Assembly (NCBI GenBank): GCA_005502805.1
Contig: SCMY01000002.1
Location: forward strand, 434,001-498,000
Source: Rhizobiales bacterium 2SD
Lineage (GTDB): Bacteria; Pseudomonadota; Alphaproteobacteria; Rhizobiales; Beijerinckiaceae
Length of the DNA: 64,000 bases
Direction: 5' to 3'
Position numbers and translations under genes: made by a program. The notes under the pieces were generated by a model, which was not told the DNA's origin, made no database searches, and saw only the letters and a program-made list of their open reading frames with translations. Shown here one piece after another: positions 35,617 through 43,586 of the stretch. The stretch's first letter is position 1. Each line of letters starts with the position of its first letter.

Positions 35617-37371
35617 ATGTCTGATCCCACCCGCGAACTCACGCCCCGCTCGACCCTCGAGACGATCCGTCGCCAGGCCAAGCGCTGGCTGAAGGAGATC
35701 GAGGCCGGCGACACCGAGGCCATTGCCCGCTTCCGCAAGCTGATGCCCGGCCATGCCGGCGGGGCCAAGCTGCGCGAGGTCCAGCACGCGCTCGCTCGCG
35801 ATTACGGGCTGGCGAGCTGGGCCGCTCTCAAGCAGGAGCTCACAACCCGCGAGGTCGTGGCACGCGGCCATGCCGCGCTCGTCACGCTGTTCCTGGAGAA
35901 ATCGGCGCTGCGCTACGGCGTCAGGCCGGGGACGCAGAGCTGGGGCGAGTACGAGGCCGACCGGCCGGCGCGCGGCGCGCTGGCGCAGCGCCTGCTCGAA
36001 CGCCATCCCGAGATCGTCAGCGACAGCATACATGCCGCCATCGCGGCTCATGATCTCGACGCCGTTCGGAGCTTTCTCAGCAAGGAGTCAGCGCTCGCGG
36101 ACAAAACGAGTGAGTTCGACGGCTGGACGCCGCTTGTCCGCCTCGCCTTCACCCGGCTGCCGAACGAAGCTCTGTCGCGCAACGCCGTCGCCATCGCGCA
36201 GCTTCTGCTCGACCACGGCGCCGACCCGAACGCGCTGTTCAGCGACGGCACCAATCATTTCACGCCGCTGACCGGCGTCATCGGCGGCGGCGAGAGCAAC
36301 CAGCCGCCGCATCCACAAGCCGAAGCACTGGCGCGCCTCCTGATCTCGCGCGGAGCGGACCCGGTGAATGGCCAGGCACTCTACAATTCGTCCCTCGGTA
36401 CCGACGATGTGACATGGCTCGACTTGCTCTGGAGCGAGACGGAGAAGCGTGGCGAGACCGGGCGCTGGCATGAGCCGGTGCGGGAGCTGCCGGCACCGCC
36501 GCTCGACTATCTGCTCGGCAACGCCGTGCCGCGCCAGCCGAAACGCGCCGCCTGGCTGCTCGCCCATGGCGCCAACGCACAGGCGCTGAATGCCTATTCG
36601 AAGCAGGGCCTGGTCAAGCAGGCCATGCTCGACGGTCGCAGCGACCTCGTTCGCCTGCTCATCGACAATGGCGCGAGCCCGGTCGAGCTAAGCGGGCAGG
36701 AAGCCGTCACCGCCGCGATCGCGCGAGGCGACGAGGCCGAGACGCGCCGCCTGCTCGCCGATAGTCCGGAGGTCCTGCTCAGCCCGGCGCCATTCTTCGT
36801 CGCGATCCGGCAGGGCAAGCCGGAAATCGCGGCGCTCGCCTTGCGCCTCGGTGTCTCGCCGGACGCGCAGACCCACGATGGCGTCCGCGCTTTGCACGAA
36901 GCCGCCGGCAGCGATGCAATCGAGGTTGTCGCGCTGCTGGCCGAGGCCGGCGCTGAGATCGATCCGATCGAGCGCCGCTATGGCTCGACCCCACTCGGCT
37001 GGGCGCGGCATCAGGGCGCCAGCGCCGCGCAGATCTATCTGGCCTCGCGCAGCCGCGATGTGGAAGCCTTATGCCAGGCAGCCGAGATCGAGCGGCTGGA
37101 GGCTCTGTTTGCCGACGATCCGACGCTCGCCAATGCGCCGGCCCGTTCGGGCGAGCCGCCGTTGTTCTGCCTGCCCGATGACGACACCAGCGCCTGCGAC
37201 CTCGTCGAGTTCCTGCTGGCAGCGGGAGCCAATCCGATAGTGCGGAACGCGGAAGGGCTCACGCCGGCGCAAGCGGCGCGCAAGAAGGGGCTGCTGGATG
37301 CCGCGGCGCTGCTGGAGACGTCCCTTCTCCCCTCGGGGGAGAAGGTGGCAGCGCGAAGCGCTGACGGATGA
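35617..37371 (+). CDS. Ankyrin-repeat protein
   Basis: A 584-residue protein. The N-terminal 90 residues hold a helical module (R-R-Q-A-K-R-W-L-K-E-I and L-R-E-V-Q-H-A-L-A-R-D-Y-G-L-A-S-W) found before ankyrin arrays in several proteobacteria. Then follow about nine ankyrin-like repeats (for example AQLLLDHGADPNALF, V-R-L-L-I-D-N-G-A-S-P, E-F-L-L-A-A-G-A-N-P). No signal peptide. The last 17 residues (from S-L-L-P-S-G-E-K-V) are encoded by a palindromic repeat, so the natural end may have been altered. The ATG at 35617 follows GGAAGGAAGACCC. Confidence 0.85.
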   Translation: MSDPTRELTPRSTLETIRRQAKRWLKEIEAGDTEAIARFRKLMPGHAGGAKLREVQHALARDYGLASWAALKQELTTREVVARGHAALVTLFLEKSALRYGVRPGTQSWGEYEADRPARGALAQRLLERHPEIVSDSIHAAIAAHDLDAVRSFLSKESALADKTSEFDGWTPLVRLAFTRLPNEALSRNAVAIAQLLLDHGADPNALFSDGTNHFTPLTGVIGGGESNQPPHPQAEALARLLISRGADPVNGQALYNSSLGTDDVTWLDLLWSETEKRGETGRWHEPVRELPAPPLDYLLGNAVPRQPKRAAWLLAHGANAQALNAYSKQGLVKQAMLDGRSDLVRLLIDNGASPVELSGQEAVTAAIARGDEAETRRLLADSPEVLLSPAPFFVAIRQGKPEIAALALRLGVSPDAQTHDGVRALHEAAGSDAIEVVALLAEAGAEIDPIERRYGSTPLGWARHQGASAAQIYLASRSRDVEALCQAAEIERLEALFADDPTLANAPARSGEPPLFCLPDDDTSACDLVEFLLAAGANPIVRNAEGLTPAQAARKKGLLDAAALLETSLLPSGEKVAARSADG

Positions 37372-37459
37372 GGGAAGGGTCGCGCAAGCGGCCCTTTCTC
37401 GTTCACCCAGTCGACCCGCCCTCATCCCCTGCCGGACCTTCTCCCCCGAGGGGAGAAGG
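37323..37459. repeat. BIME-like pair of inverted palindromic elements
   Basis: Two 23-bp palindromes, CCTTCTCCCC-TCG-GGGGAGAAGG (37323-37345) and its inverse with CGA centre (37437-37459), lie 91 bp apart in opposite orientation. Inner flanks (CTGACGGATGAGGG at 37361 and CCCTCATCCCCTGCCGG at 37420) are also roughly complementary, so the whole can form one long stem. The layout is like REP/BIME repeats dispersed in Hyphomicrobiales genomes. It overlaps the last 49 bp of the ankyrin gene and abuts the ABC transporter stop; it may act as a two-way terminator. Confidence 0.8.
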
Positions 37460-37462
37460 AAG

Positions 37463-39247
37463 CTAAGCCGCCTCCAGCCCGAACTGCAGCGCAGCCAACC
37501 GCGCATAGAGCCCGCCCTTGGCGACGAGGGCGGCATGCGTGCCTTCCTCGACCACGCGGCCGTCCTCCATCACCAGGATACGATCGGCGGAGAGGATGGT
37601 GGCGAGGCGATGGGCGACGACAAGCGTCGTCCGACCCTGCATCAAACGGTCGAGCGCGTCCTGCACGGCGCGCTCGCTTTCCGAATCGAGCGCCGAGGTC
37701 GCCTCGTCCAACAGCAGGATCGGGGCGTCCTTCAGCACGGCCCGCGCAATGGCGAGACGCTGGCGCTGGCCGCCGGACAAGGTGACGCCGCGCTCGCCGA
37801 TCACGGTGTCGTAGCCTTGGGGCAAGGCGCGGATGAAGCCGTCGGCGGCGGCGAGCTGCGCGGCGTCCTCGATCTCGGCACGGCTCGCCCCGGGGCGGCC
37901 ATAGGCGATGTTGTCGGCGACGGAGACGCCGAACACGGTCGGCTCCTGCGGCACCAGCGCGAAGCGGCTGCGCCAATCGGTCGGGTCGGCCTCCGGCCCG
38001 GCGACACCATCGACGACGACGCGGCCGGCGAAGGGGTCGTAGAAGCGCAGCGCCAATTGCAGCACCGTGCTCTTGCCGGCGCCCGACGGCCCGACCAGCG
38101 CGACCCGCTCGCCTGGCTTGATTGCGAGGTCGAGATCGGCGAGCGCGAGGTTGCTGCGGCCGGGATAGCGGAACGACACCCCCTCGAAGGCGAGCGCCCC
38201 GACCGGCGGCTGCGGCAGCGCTTTCGGATGCGGAGGCGCGGCGATCGCCGGCTTGGTGGCGAGGATCTCGCCGAGCCGTCCGGCCGCACCGGCCGCGGCC
38301 GAGATATCGCCATAGACCTCGGAAAGCTGGCCGAGCGAGCTCGCCGCCAGCACGGCGTAGAGCACGAATTGCGACAGGCGCCCGCCGCTCATCCGTCCGG
38401 CGAAGACCTCGGTCGCGCCGACCCAGAGCACGAGGACGACGCTGGCCGAGACCAGGAAGATCGCGATGCCGGAGAGCCAGGCGCGCGAGCGCGTCGCATC
38501 GCGCGAGGCGGCGTAGGCGCCGTCCGAGGCGCCCTGGAAGCGCGCCGTCGTATCGCGTTCGGCGCCGAAGGATTGCATGGTCCGGATCGCGCCGATCGCC
38601 TCGGAGGCGAAGGCCGAGGCATCGGCGAGCCGATCCTGCGCGGCGCGGGCGCGCTTGCGCACGCTGCGCCCCGAGAAGACCAGCGGCAGCACGACCAGCG
38701 GGATCGCGCCGATCACGATCGCCGAGAGCTGCGGGCTGGTGATGATCATCAGCACAAGCGCGCCGAGGAACATGATGCCGTTGCGCAGCGCGATCGAGGC
38801 GGTCGAGGCGAAGGTCGACTTGATCTGGGTGGTGTCAGCCGTCAGACGCGAAACCAGGTCGCCGGCCCGGCTGGCGTCGAAGAAGGCCGGCTCGAGCCGG
38901 GTCAGATGCGCGAAGACGTCGGCCCGCAATTGCGAGACGACGCGCTCGCCGACCGTCATCACCAGGTAGAAGCGAAAGGAACTCGCCAGCGCCAGCACGG
39001 CGACCACGCCGATCAGCAGCGCGAAATAGGAGTTCGCCAGCTGCTGCTCGCCACCGGAGAAGCCGACGTCGATGACACGCCGGACCGCCATCGGCAGCGC
39101 CAGCGTCGCGAGCGAAGCGATGATCAGGGCGACGAGCGCGAAGGCGATGCGCTGCTTCTGCGCCAGCGCATAGGGCCAGAACGAGCGCAGCGCCTTGAAA
39201 TCCGGCCGCGCCTTTTGATCTTCGTTATTCTCGTTCGCCACGCTCAC
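37463..39247 (-). CDS. ABC exporter, fused permease-ATPase
   Basis: A 594-residue half-transporter of the MsbA/LmrA type. Six membrane helices occupy about residues 25-310; the ATPase domain follows with Walker A (GPSGAGKST), Q-loop, signature LSGGQRQR, Walker B (ILLLDEATSALD) and the H-loop V-V-A-H-R-L. It works as a homodimer or with a partner; lipid, peptide or drug export is possible. It is divergent from rpmE and converges with the ankyrin gene. Confidence 0.93.
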   Translation of the reverse strand: MSVANENNEDQKARPDFKALRSFWPYALAQKQRIAFALVALIIASLATLALPMAVRRVIDVGFSGGEQQLANSYFALLIGVVAVLALASSFRFYLVMTVGERVVSQLRADVFAHLTRLEPAFFDASRAGDLVSRLTADTTQIKSTFASTASIALRNGIMFLGALVLMIITSPQLSAIVIGAIPLVVLPLVFSGRSVRKRARAAQDRLADASAFASEAIGAIRTMQSFGAERDTTARFQGASDGAYAASRDATRSRAWLSGIAIFLVSASVVLVLWVGATEVFAGRMSGGRLSQFVLYAVLAASSLGQLSEVYGDISAAAGAAGRLGEILATKPAIAAPPHPKALPQPPVGALAFEGVSFRYPGRSNLALADLDLAIKPGERVALVGPSGAGKSTVLQLALRFYDPFAGRVVVDGVAGPEADPTDWRSRFALVPQEPTVFGVSVADNIAYGRPGASRAEIEDAAQLAAADGFIRALPQGYDTVIGERGVTLSGGQRQRLAIARAVLKDAPILLLDEATSALDSESERAVQDALDRLMQGRTTLVVAHRLATILSADRILVMEDGRVVEEGTHAALVAKGGLYARLAALQFGLEAA

Positions 39248-39385
39248 TCGTCCTGAAAAGCTTGCACCGCCGCCGCGGCTGCGCTATGGGCAGCCCACTT
39301 CACGACAGGCTCATACGAATTGTTCGAAGAGCCGGCGATGCGCGCCGAGTTCCGGCCGCCCGCTTTTCGAATTGAGGATTTCGCC

Positions 39386-39619
39386 ATGAAGACCGGCATT
39401 CATCCCGACTACCACACCATCAAGGTCGTCATGACCGATGGCACCGAATACTTCACGCGTTCGACGCTGGGCAAGGAGGGCGACACCCTCAACCTCGACA
39501 TCGATCCGAAGACCCACCCGGCCTGGACCGGCGGCAGCCAGCAGCTGATGGACCGCGGCGGCCGCGTTTCGCGCTTCAACTCGCGTTTCGGCGCTCTGGG
39601 CGCCCTCGGCAAGAAGTAA
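39386..39619 (+). CDS. rpmE: 50S ribosomal protein L31
   Basis: The 77-residue L31 starts [19 protein letters not shown] and ends in [10 protein letters not shown]. It lacks the C-x-x-C zinc site, so it is a C-minus L31, common in alphaproteobacteria. The ATG at 39386 follows GAGGATTTCGCC. A strong terminator follows 30 bp after the stop. The repeat of the sequence CGAATTG in its leader (about 39318 and 39367) has no known meaning. Confidence 0.95.
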   Translation: MKTGIHPDYHTIKVVMTDGTEYFTRSTLGKEGDTLNLDIDPKTHPAWTGGSQQLMDRGGRVSRFNSRFGALGALGKK

Positions 39620-39649
39620 TTCGCCTTTCGGGGCCAGCGACTGCAACAG

Positions 39650-39679
39650 AAAAGCCCGGCCTCGCGGCCGGGCTTTTTT
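39650..39679 (+). terminator. Terminator of rpmE
   Basis: AAGCCCGGCC and GGCCGGGCTT form a 10-bp stem with a TCGC loop, followed by TTTTTT. This is a strong rho-independent terminator on the plus strand; A-residues on the other side may also let it serve the converging DUF1465 gene. Confidence 0.92.
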
Positions 39680-39713
39680 GCGTTGACGGCGACGATAGGC
39701 CGCGGCGCTCTTC

Positions 39714-40241
39714 TCAGCCCAGCAGCGCCAGCCGGGCCTGCAGGCCCTCGATCTGGCCGCGCACCGGGTTCGCCGGAGCGGGGCGAGCGGCGCCTGACAT
39801 CTGCCCGTCGAGATTGCGGATCCGCTCCTGCAGGCGGATCGAATGGCCAATCAGATCGCGCAGGCGCTGTGGCAGGCATTCCGCCTCAGCGCTCGTCGGC
39901 TGCAGCATTGGCTCGGCAATGCGCACCTTGTTGTGCTCGTTGCGGGCCTGCTCGGCGCTCATCTCGCCCTCGGCGACGGCGCGCTGCACCAGCAGCCAGG
40001 AGGCGATCTGCATCAGCCGGGTCGTCAGGCGCATGCTCTCGGTCGCATAGGTCAGCGAGACCTCGCGCGGCAGCGCCGCCGACTCGGCCCGCCCCTCCCC
40101 GTCGAGATAGGAGGCGGTCGCCTCGACCAGCCCCATCCCCTCGCGGAACAGCTGCATGAACGCGTCGGACTTGACGAAGCCGCGCGCGAACGAGATCGCG
40201 CCGTCCTCGGCCTCGGGCCTCAGCATCGTCAAATCGGTCAT
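39714..40241 (-). CDS. rcdA: DUF1465 / RcdA-type protein
   Basis: A 175-residue helical protein of the DUF1465 family (PF07323), to which Caulobacter RcdA, the adaptor for ClpXP-mediated CtrA degradation, belongs. Recognisable are S-x-x-F-x-x-L-F-R-E-G-M-x-L-V-E-x-T-A-x-Y-L-D and Y-A-T-E-S-M-R-L-T-T-R-L-M-Q-I-A-S-W-L-L-V-Q-R-A. A role in cell-cycle proteolysis is inferred from family. Upstream at 40350-40362 the promoter region contains GTTAAGGTTAAC, close CtrA half-sites but not a full box. Confidence 0.88.
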   Translation of the reverse strand: MTDLTMLRPEAEDGAISFARGFVKSDAFMQLFREGMGLVEATASYLDGEGRAESAALPREVSLTYATESMRLTTRLMQIASWLLVQRAVAEGEMSAEQARNEHNKVRIAEPMLQPTSAEAECLPQRLRDLIGHSIRLQERIRNLDGQMSGAARPAPANPVRGQIEGLQARLALLG

Positions 40242-40423
40242 CCCATGTCTCCAATCGGCACAATGGCGCGCGATCGAAAGACGCGACGCCGAACTGGCCG
40301 GGACATCGCAAGGATAACGCCATCACTCTGTCGGCGCCGTGGTAACGTGTCGTTAAGGTTAACGGTGCGATGGTCCCGCCCGGCAACACCCCGCTTTGCC
40401 CGGCTGGACCGGGCTACGGACCC
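40242..40423. other. Leader region of rcdA
   Basis: No gene is seen between the rcdA start and the terminator of the candidate sRNA. At 40350-40362 two TTAA(C) half-sites are only 2 bp apart (GTTAAGGTTAAC). They may contribute to the rcdA promoter, but the spacing is not that of a full CtrA site. Confidence 0.4.
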
Positions 40424-40521
40424 AAAAAAAGAGCCGCCCCGAAGGCGGCTCGAAGGTCAACAGGGAGGCGTCAAACAGAGTGGGCAGGAGCCACTCGACA
40501 TCCAGACAAACTGGATGATGC
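40424..40521 (-). ncRNA. Candidate small RNA with anti-Shine-Dalgarno motifs
   Basis: On the minus strand about 98 nt read as three hairpins: CATCCAG-TTTGT-CTGGATG (40517-40499), GAGTGG-CTCCTGC-CCACTC (40496-40478) and GAGCCGCC-TTCGG-GGCGGCTC (40451-40431), the last followed by TTTTTTT. The second loop contains CTCCT and the single-stranded linker contains CCTCCC (40468-40463), both complementary to Shine-Dalgarno sequences. This is the design of riboregulators such as the alpha-r and cuckoo families of alphaproteobacteria. A promoter with a CtrA box precedes it. Not recognised as a named family; no coding frame fits. Confidence 0.72.
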
Positions 40522-40526
40522 GATTC

Positions 40527-40556
40527 ATAATTCGGAATCGTTAAGAGGCCGTTAAC
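40527..40556 (-). promoter_or_regulatory. Promoter with full CtrA box
   Basis: TTAAGAGGCCGTTAAC (40541-40556) is a perfect TTAA-N7-TTAAC, readable on both strands. On the minus strand TTAACG (40555-40550) and AATTAT (40532-40527) are 17 bp apart as -35 and -10 elements, and would start RNA near 40520, exactly before hairpin 1 of the candidate sRNA. CtrA binding is inferred from the consensus. Confidence 0.65.
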
Positions 40557-40605
40557 GCCGCCCGAAAATGCGACAAATTCGATCGATCCTGGCGCAGTTT
40601 TCGAT

Positions 40606-40902
40606 TCAGCGTGTCACCGTCAGCTTCAGGCCGAAGCGCTCGCTGACGAAGCGCTCGCCGAGCGAATAGCGATAGGTGCCTCCGAGGCTGATGCTGGGCG
40701 CGATCTGCCGCCGGACCTCGATGCTGTGGCCGCCGAGCACCGTGACCGGCGCCTGCATGATCACGGTGGTCTGCGGCCAGCGGAACTGGAAGGCGGCGAG
40801 CGGCTTGCCACCATCCTCGCGCAGCCCGATCCGGGCGGTGTCCTCCACGGCGATGGCGGGCGTTGCGGCGAGCAAAGCCATGGCGATTGCGACGAAGCGC
40901 AT
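40606..40902 (-). CDS. Small secreted protein of unknown function
   Basis: A 98-residue product with a Sec signal peptide (MRFVAIAMALLAATPAIA) and a mature beta-rich part of about 80 residues (A-F-Q-F-R-W-P-Q-T-T-V, Y-R-Y-S-L-G-E-R-F). I recognise no family. The ATG at 40902 starts the signal; the longer frame upstream is not secreted-like. It probably is monocistronic and its transcript would run into the sRNA region unless stopped by the 40431 hairpin. Confidence 0.6.
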   Translation of the reverse strand: MRFVAIAMALLAATPAIAVEDTARIGLREDGGKPLAAFQFRWPQTTVIMQAPVTVLGGHSIEVRRQIAPSISLGGTYRYSLGERFVSERFGLKLTVTR

Positions 40903-41203
40903 CGTCTTGTCTCCTGTCTTCAGCGGCAGGCGCACGGCCGCGGGCAGCGTCAGGGCTGCCGCTCGGCTTCGTTTCCACCTGCTGTCATTGTCGGAAGCGA
41001 CCCCAGCCGAGACACTGCGCCGGCGCGGGCAGGCGGCATTCGGCCGCCTTCTGTCCACGTCCTCAGGATAGGTGCTTCGGCTCTGTCTGCGAAGATGAAT
41101 ATCCGTTCATCTGCTGGCGCATCTTGTCGCGTGGCAGGAAGGACTCAGCCGTTCCGAAATTGCCGCAGCACCCGCGACAGCTGTTGACCGCCGCGATTTC
41201 GCC
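40903..41203. other. Intergenic region with an inverted repeat
   Basis: This 301-bp stretch has no credible gene. AGATGAA and TTCATCT (41093-41112) form a perfect 7-bp repeat with a 6-bp spacer and could be an operator; nothing else stands out. Confidence 0.35.
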
Positions 41204-41404
41204 TCACGCCTTCTTGAAGAACGCGTCGGCAGCCGAGCGCGATGCGGACTTCGTCTCGCGCGCCTCCTTCAGGCGCTCGATCTCCACTTCCAGCAGCGTG
41301 ATCCGCTCGCCCAGCTCCGCGACGGAGAGCTGCGACAGATCCTGCCCGATCTCGTGGGCCCGCTTCGGCGCGGGGCGGTCGTCGTCGAGAAATCCAGCCA
41401 TCAT
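41204..41404 (-). CDS. DUF1192 small protein
   Basis: A 66-residue helical protein of the DUF1192 family: R-A-H-E-I-G-Q-D-L-S-Q-L-S-V-A-E-L-G-E-R-I-T-L-L is its typical motif, preceded by a short F-L-D-D-D-R-P segment. Function unknown. Two ATGs are in tandem (41404 and 41401); AAGGCGAGG precedes. In Hyphomicrobiales it regularly lies near DUF1465 and a quinone oxidoreductase gene, as here, where it is divergent from the latter. Confidence 0.85.
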   Translation of the reverse strand: MMAGFLDDDRPAPKRAHEIGQDLSQLSVAELGERITLLEVEIERLKEARETKSASRSAADAFFKKA

Positions 41405-41480
41405 AGCCTCGCCTTGCATCCTCGGAGCGCGGGAGCTTAATCGGACGGGAACGCCGAGACCACAGGCGAGGAGACTGCGC

Positions 41481-42479
41481 ATGACCGCCCTGCCCGAGAT
41501 GATGACCGCGATCGGCTTCGATGCCCCCGGCGGACCGGATGCCCTGAAACCGCAGCAGCGCCCGGTGCCGCAGCCCGGCCCTGGCCAGGTCCTGATCCAT
41601 GTCGCGGTCGCCGGCGTCAACCGGCCCGACGTCTTGCAGCGCATGGGTGGCTACGCCCCGCCGCCCGGCGCCTCGGACATTCCCGGCCTCGAGCTCGCCG
41701 GCCGGATCGTCGCGCTCGGCGAAGGCGTCTCGCGCTACGAGGTCGGCGATCAGGTCTGCGCGCTCGTCGCTGGCGGCGGCTATGCCGAATATGCCGTGGT
41801 CCACGAGGACAATGCCTTGCCGATTCCCTCCGGCTTGTCGCTGGAGGAAGCGGGTGCGATCCCTGAGACCTTCTTCACCGTCTGGACCAACGTCTTCCAG
41901 CGCGGCGGCCTGAAGAAGGGCGAGAGCTTCATGGTGCATGGCGGCACCTCGGGCATCGGCACCACCGCGATCCAGCTCGCCAAGGCCTTTGGCGCGACCG
42001 TGCTGGCGACCGCCGGCTCCGACGACAAATGCGCCGCCTGCCGCGAGCTCGGCGCCGATTACGCCATCAACTACCGCACCGAGGATTTCGTTGCCGCGGC
42101 GAAGGCCGCGACCGGTGGGCGCGGCGTCAATCTGATCCTCGACATGGTCGGCGGCGACTATATCAACCGCAACTACGATGCCGCAGCAGAGAGCGGCCGC
42201 ATCGTCCAGATCGCCTTCCTCAACGGGCCGAAGGCCGAGGTCAATTTCAGCCGCCTGATGCTGAAGCGCCTGACCCATACCGGCTCGACCCTGCGCCCGC
42301 GCACGATCGCCGAGAAGGCTGCGATCGCCCGCGAGCTCGAGGAGAAGGTCTGGCCGCTGCTGACCGAAGGGCGCTGCAAGCCGGTGGTCCACGCCCGCTT
42401 CCCGCTGGCGCAAGCGGCCGAAGCCCACCGGCTGATGGAGAGCAACGCCCATATCGGCAAGATCGTGCTGACGGTCTGA
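41481..42479 (+). CDS. NAD(P)H-quinone oxidoreductase, zinc-free MDR
   Basis: A 332-residue medium-chain reductase of the PIG3/QOR type. The N-terminal catalytic domain has V-A-G-V-N-R-P-D-V-L-Q-R-M-G; no zinc-ligand cysteines are present. The Rossmann domain has V-H-G-G-T-S-G-I-G-T-T-A-I-Q-L, with A-x-x-G-x-x-G-like spacing for NADPH. It likely reduces quinones or other enones. It is divergent from DUF1192 and converges with the glyoxalase-superfamily gene. Confidence 0.92.
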   Translation: MTALPEMMTAIGFDAPGGPDALKPQQRPVPQPGPGQVLIHVAVAGVNRPDVLQRMGGYAPPPGASDIPGLELAGRIVALGEGVSRYEVGDQVCALVAGGGYAEYAVVHEDNALPIPSGLSLEEAGAIPETFFTVWTNVFQRGGLKKGESFMVHGGTSGIGTTAIQLAKAFGATVLATAGSDDKCAACRELGADYAINYRTEDFVAAAKAATGGRGVNLILDMVGGDYINRNYDAAAESGRIVQIAFLNGPKAEVNFSRLMLKRLTHTGSTLRPRTIAEKAAIARELEEKVWPLLTEGRCKPVVHARFPLAQAAEAHRLMESNAHIGKIVLTV

Positions 42480-42491
42480 GGGCAAGCGCGA

Positions 42492-42512
42492 GGCCGGGCG
42501 GCAGGCCCGGCC
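42492..42512. terminator. Hairpin between converging genes
   Basis: GGCCGGGC and GCCCGGCC pair with a 5-nt loop between the quinone reductase and the glyoxalase-superfamily gene. No U-run follows, so it is a possible but unproven terminator. Confidence 0.5.
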
Positions 42513-42522
42513 CCGCGTCAAC

Positions 42523-43245
42523 TCAGGCGCTCGCGCGTGATCGCTCGGAGAAATCGAGATTCTGAGGCTGCGGAAGATGCCGGCCGTGCACATGTGTCGG
42601 CACCACCTTCTCGTCGACCGGCACGAGCTGGACCGAGCGAACCCAGCAGCGACCATATCCCTGCAGGAAGAAGCCGTAATTGATGCTGGCGGCGTCCTCC
42701 GGAACATCAAGCACGATGCTGCGCTGCGTCCAGCCGGCATTGCCGCGCAGCGCTCCCTCGGTCTGGCGCTGCATCATGTTGTCGAAGCGCAGCACCTTGC
42801 CGCTCGCGTCGTCGATGCGAAGCCAGATCGTCCCGGCGTCGGCATCTTCCGTCTTCAGGCTGGCCGTGAGCTGAAGCCGCGAGCCGCGGTAGGCATCGGC
42901 GACGATGCTCTGCATGAGCGTCGCGAACTGGCCGGCCGCGAGATCGATGCCGCTGGCGCGGCTGAAACGGCTCTCGATCAGCGCAACGCCGGGCCGCTCC
43001 GGATCGATTCCGAGCCGATACTGATTCTTGTCGTGGTTGCCCCAGACCGTCCAGCCCTGCGGCATCGGCAGCGTGCGCGGGTCTGTGGCATCGTCGATCA
43101 GCGCACTGAGCGTGTTCCAGTTCGCTACCCCGAACTGTCGGGAAACGATTTCCAGACAATCGCTATGTGAAAGCTCGATCTTGCGTTCCGCCAAAGCCTG
43201 ACGAAGCGACTTCGCCATGGCTTTCGCATCCATGAAACTGCGCAT
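42523..43245 (-). CDS. Glyoxalase-superfamily-type protein
   Basis: A 240-residue protein with an N-terminal helical module (K-A-M-A-K-S-L-R-Q-A-L-A-E-R and L-S-H-S-D-C-L-E-I-V-S-R-Q-F-G-V-A-N-W-N-T-L) that is annotated as the 'glyoxalase superfamily protein' domain, and a C-terminal part of about 150 residues that looks beta-sandwich-like (S-R-L-Q-L-T-A-S-L, T-I-W-L-R-I-D-D). No VOC metal residues are obvious, so glyoxalase activity is not implied. The ATG follows GAGGGTTTGAACC. It sits between the quinone reductase and TrcR. Confidence 0.7.
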   Translation of the reverse strand: MRSFMDAKAMAKSLRQALAERKIELSHSDCLEIVSRQFGVANWNTLSALIDDATDPRTLPMPQGWTVWGNHDKNQYRLGIDPERPGVALIESRFSRASGIDLAAGQFATLMQSIVADAYRGSRLQLTASLKTEDADAGTIWLRIDDASGKVLRFDNMMQRQTEGALRGNAGWTQRSIVLDVPEDAASINYGFFLQGYGRCWVRSVQLVPVDEKVVPTHVHGRHLPQPQNLDFSERSRASA

Positions 43246-43460
43246 GGTTCAAACCCTCTTTGCCAGGGCGATCTCCGCTCGGATGTCAGTGCTCGCATTG
43301 CTGACGGATCGCCCTTTGCACAGGGTCAAACCGAAGGATCGAGGTGCATTCGCCATATCCGAATCGGACGCGAGCGGCCGGCTGCACTGGCCGATCGGGA
43401 GACTAGCAGCGGCTCAACCCCAGTCAACGCGCTGCCCAGCGGCACCTGCCATGCTTTCCA
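43246..43460. other. Divergent upstream region
   Basis: The gap between the glyoxalase-superfamily gene and the trcR promoter contains no convincing gene or strong repeat. Confidence 0.35.
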
Positions 43461-43489
43461 TGGACAGCGCTCGCCGCTTTGCCTATAAG
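43461..43489 (+). promoter_or_regulatory. Predicted sigma-70 promoter of trcR
   Basis: TGGACA (43461-43466) and TATAAG (43484-43489) stand 17 bp apart, a good housekeeping-type promoter. The leader of about 90 nt contains a GACCGGCC/GGCCGGTC hairpin (43523-43543). Confidence 0.6.
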
Positions 43490-43586
43490 GCGGCCATCCT
43501 CCTCATCGTCGATGATTTGGATGACCGGCCGGGGCGGCCGGTCGGCGCATGAGAGCTATTGCCCGCGACATTCCAGGAGACGGCCC

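Noticed and set aside
37298..39256. A 652-codon open frame antisense to the ABC exporter
   Set aside because: Shadow of a certain ABC gene; Arg/Gly/His-rich with no motifs.
40350..40362. CtrA box GTTAAGGTTAAC in the rcdA leader
   Set aside because: The spacing between halves is 2 bp instead of 7; only half-sites.
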